From: Rhodospirillaceae bacterium UBA6219
GTDB taxonomy: Bacteria; Pseudomonadota; Alphaproteobacteria; Rhodospirillales; Magnetospirillaceae
Length of the DNA stretch: 64,000 nucleotides
Direction: 5' to 3'
Assembly: GCA_002435715.1 (NCBI GenBank)
Contig: DISD01000029.1
Location: 11,470-75,469 of the forward strand
The position numbers and the translations under genes are program-made. Below the pieces are notes generated by a model, which saw only the letters and a list, made by a program, of their open reading frames with translations, had not been told where the DNA came from and made no database searches. Positions 62,880 to 64,000 of the stretch are shown piece after piece; within the stretch, counting starts at the first letter, position 1; each line of letters opens with the position of its first letter.

Positions 62880-64000
62880 TCAGGGTTTGACCGTCACCCA
62901 CTCGACCGGTCGCAACTGGGCGGCGAAACCACGCTTGAAACCGGCGATCCCCAGCAATTTGGCATCCGTGTTCGCCTCCACATGCAAGATGCCAAAGCTG
63001 AACTGGGCCATGCCGCGCGCCTTGGCGTCCTCGATGGCGGCGTCGATCAGCACATGGGTCAAAGGCTTCTTCGACCCCGCCATGCGCGCCCCGGCGGCGT
63101 AATAGCAGGTGCCGGCGAAATCACTGCACACCACCACCGACGCCAGTTCGTCCCCAGCCCAGGCCACGAACATGGAAATGCCCGGTTGCCCCAGGCTTTG
63201 CGGGGTGAACTGTGGCAGCAACTGGCTCCCGGTATCGTAAAGATGGCGAAAGCCCTCGTACAGGGTGGCGGGGTCGGCCACCTTTTCCACCAGCAAATTC
63301 TTGCGCCCCCACGCCACTTGCTGGCGGTGGGTTTCACGGTATTGCCGACGCAACACCTCCATCGTCTGGTTCAGATCAATGTCGCAATACGCCACATGGC
63401 TGGCGTGACTGGCGCCTTGGCGGATCCAGGACTGGGTCACTGCGGATTGGTCGTCTTCCAGCAGAACCCGGGACACCCCCGACCAACGGGTCAGGTGGGT
63501 CAATTGACGTAGCGCCAAGTCCACGGCCCAATCCGGCACCTGGGGACGCAGACGGGTCAGTTGCACCGCCACCTCGCCGCACACCATCATGCCATCGCCA
63601 CTGACACCGCATTTCACCAAAATCAGGGGACCGTTTTCGTCCATCACCAGATAGGAGAAATCGTCCTTGGCGCCGAAACGCGGGGACATGTCCGCCACCG
63701 ACAGAACCGGACCATCCCCACGCAGGGGGTCATCGGCCAAAGGCCGGGTTGGCAATGCCGCCAGCACGTCATCAAAGGCATCGGGGTCGTTGCATCGGCA
63801 CATGACCCAGCCTTGGCCGGCTTCCAGTTCCAGGACATGACCGGAAATTTTGTGCCCACGCAAGCGATGGGCGACCCGGCGACGTGCTTCGGCCATTTCG
63901 GTGTCGCCGAGTTTTTCCAAGACCACGGCCATCTGGTCGAAGACCACAGCCCTTCTCTCGGCGGCGCCGATCAAGCCGGCGGCCATCCACAACGCGGCCT
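62880..64000 (-). CDS. GNAT/FemAB-like acyltransferase-fold protein (5' end outside)
   Basis: At least 370 aa; the reading frame stays open to the window edge, so the true start is probably outside. The C-terminal half (about 200-345) has the FemAB/GNAT appearance: WGRKNLLVEKVADPATLYEGFRHLY, FVAWAGDELASVVVCSDFAGTCYYAAGARMAG, KKPLTHVLIDAAIEDAKARGMAQFSFG, HVEANTDAKLLGIAGFKRGFAAQ. No membrane segments. Substrate and role are unknown. Transcribed leftward, ending 102 bases before the lactate operon start. Confidence 0.7.
   Translation of the reverse strand, partial: AALWMAAGLIGAAERRAVVFDQMAVVLEKLGDTEMAEARRRVAHRLRGHKISGHVLELEAGQGWVMCRCNDPDAFDDVLAALPTRPLADDPLRGDGPVLSVADMSPRFGAKDDFSYLVMDENGPLILVKCGVSGDGMMVCGEVAVQLTRLRPQVPDWAVDLALRQLTHLTRWSGVSRVLLEDDQSAVTQSWIRQGASHASHVAYCDIDLNQTMEVLRRQYRETHRQQVAWGRKNLLVEKVADPATLYEGFRHLYDTGSQLLPQFTPQSLGQPGISMFVAWAGDELASVVVCSDFAGTCYYAAGARMAGSKKPLTHVLIDAAIEDAKARGMAQFSFGILHVEANTDAKLLGIAGFKRGFAAQLRPVEWVTVKP

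Overview
The window is about 64 kb of high-GC, densely packed bacterial chromosome. It looks like an alphaproteobacterium of the Rhodospirillales, plausibly close to Magnetospirillum. The evidence is a C4-pathway 5-aminolevulinate synthase (hemA), a DivK almost identical in motif to the Caulobacter protein, the linked rpmG/divK/diguanylate cyclase and dprA-topA/rnr genes, many orphan PAS histidine kinases, and genes for denitrification-type nitrogen-oxide sensing. The genus is an inference; no rRNA, tRNA, phage, IS element or CRISPR array was seen.

Layout. 1-5.5 kb: end of an unknown gene, murA, a YeiH-type exporter with its divergent LysR regulator, a secreted alpha/beta hydrolase, a SUMF1-like protein and a small Gly-rich lipoprotein. 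5.6-9.1 kb: a peptide-type ABC importer (binding protein and two permeases, no ATPase). 9-14.8 kb: two orphan PAS histidine kinases flanking a tandem universal stress protein. 14.9-19.9 kb: an NHLRC2-like thioredoxin/NHL protein, an unknown 101-aa protein whose ribosome site sits in a hairpin, a class III aminotransferase, hemA and a lipoprotein. 19.9-24.8 kb: a palindromic repeat, then the ethanolamine cluster eutB-eutC-permease-AraC. 24.8-28.1 kb: an HD-GYP response regulator and a LysR/MFS divergent pair.

28-45.3 kb is mostly core genome: pyrB, a predicted non-catalytic pyrC, plsY, a pseudo-receiver protein, topA, dprA (split by a one-base frameshift), a patatin phospholipase, a cNMP-binding protein, an HPP membrane protein, an AEC carrier, rnr, an S41 protease, a GGDEF protein, rpmG and divK. 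45.3-48.5 kb: DUF423, FecR-domain and Pro/Ala-rich envelope proteins, purU and an acidic protein. 48.4-52.3 kb: a probable nitrosative-stress unit (two Crp/Fnr regulators, tandem DUF2249, NnrS-like membrane protein, hemerythrin-like protein) with a Dnr/Fnr-like box. 52.4-56 kb: murI lacking its first catalytic Cys, a third PAS kinase and a Rop-like metalloprotein.

56.3-62.8 kb is a lactate-oxidation operon reading leftward: lldE-lldF-lldG-dld-AEC transporter, preceded by two TGGT-N3-ACC(A/G) GntR-type operators. L-lactate (LldEFG) and D-lactate (FAD/FeS Dld) oxidation are thus co-transcribed with a candidate organic-acid carrier. The window ends inside a GNAT/FemAB-like gene.

Most notable: the broken dprA, the MurI active-site substitution, the pseudo-enzyme PyrC, the pseudo-receiver, the lactate operon with its operators, the structured non-coding stretch after rpmG and the SD-sequestering hairpin. 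No clearly new multi-gene system was found; these are the best leads.
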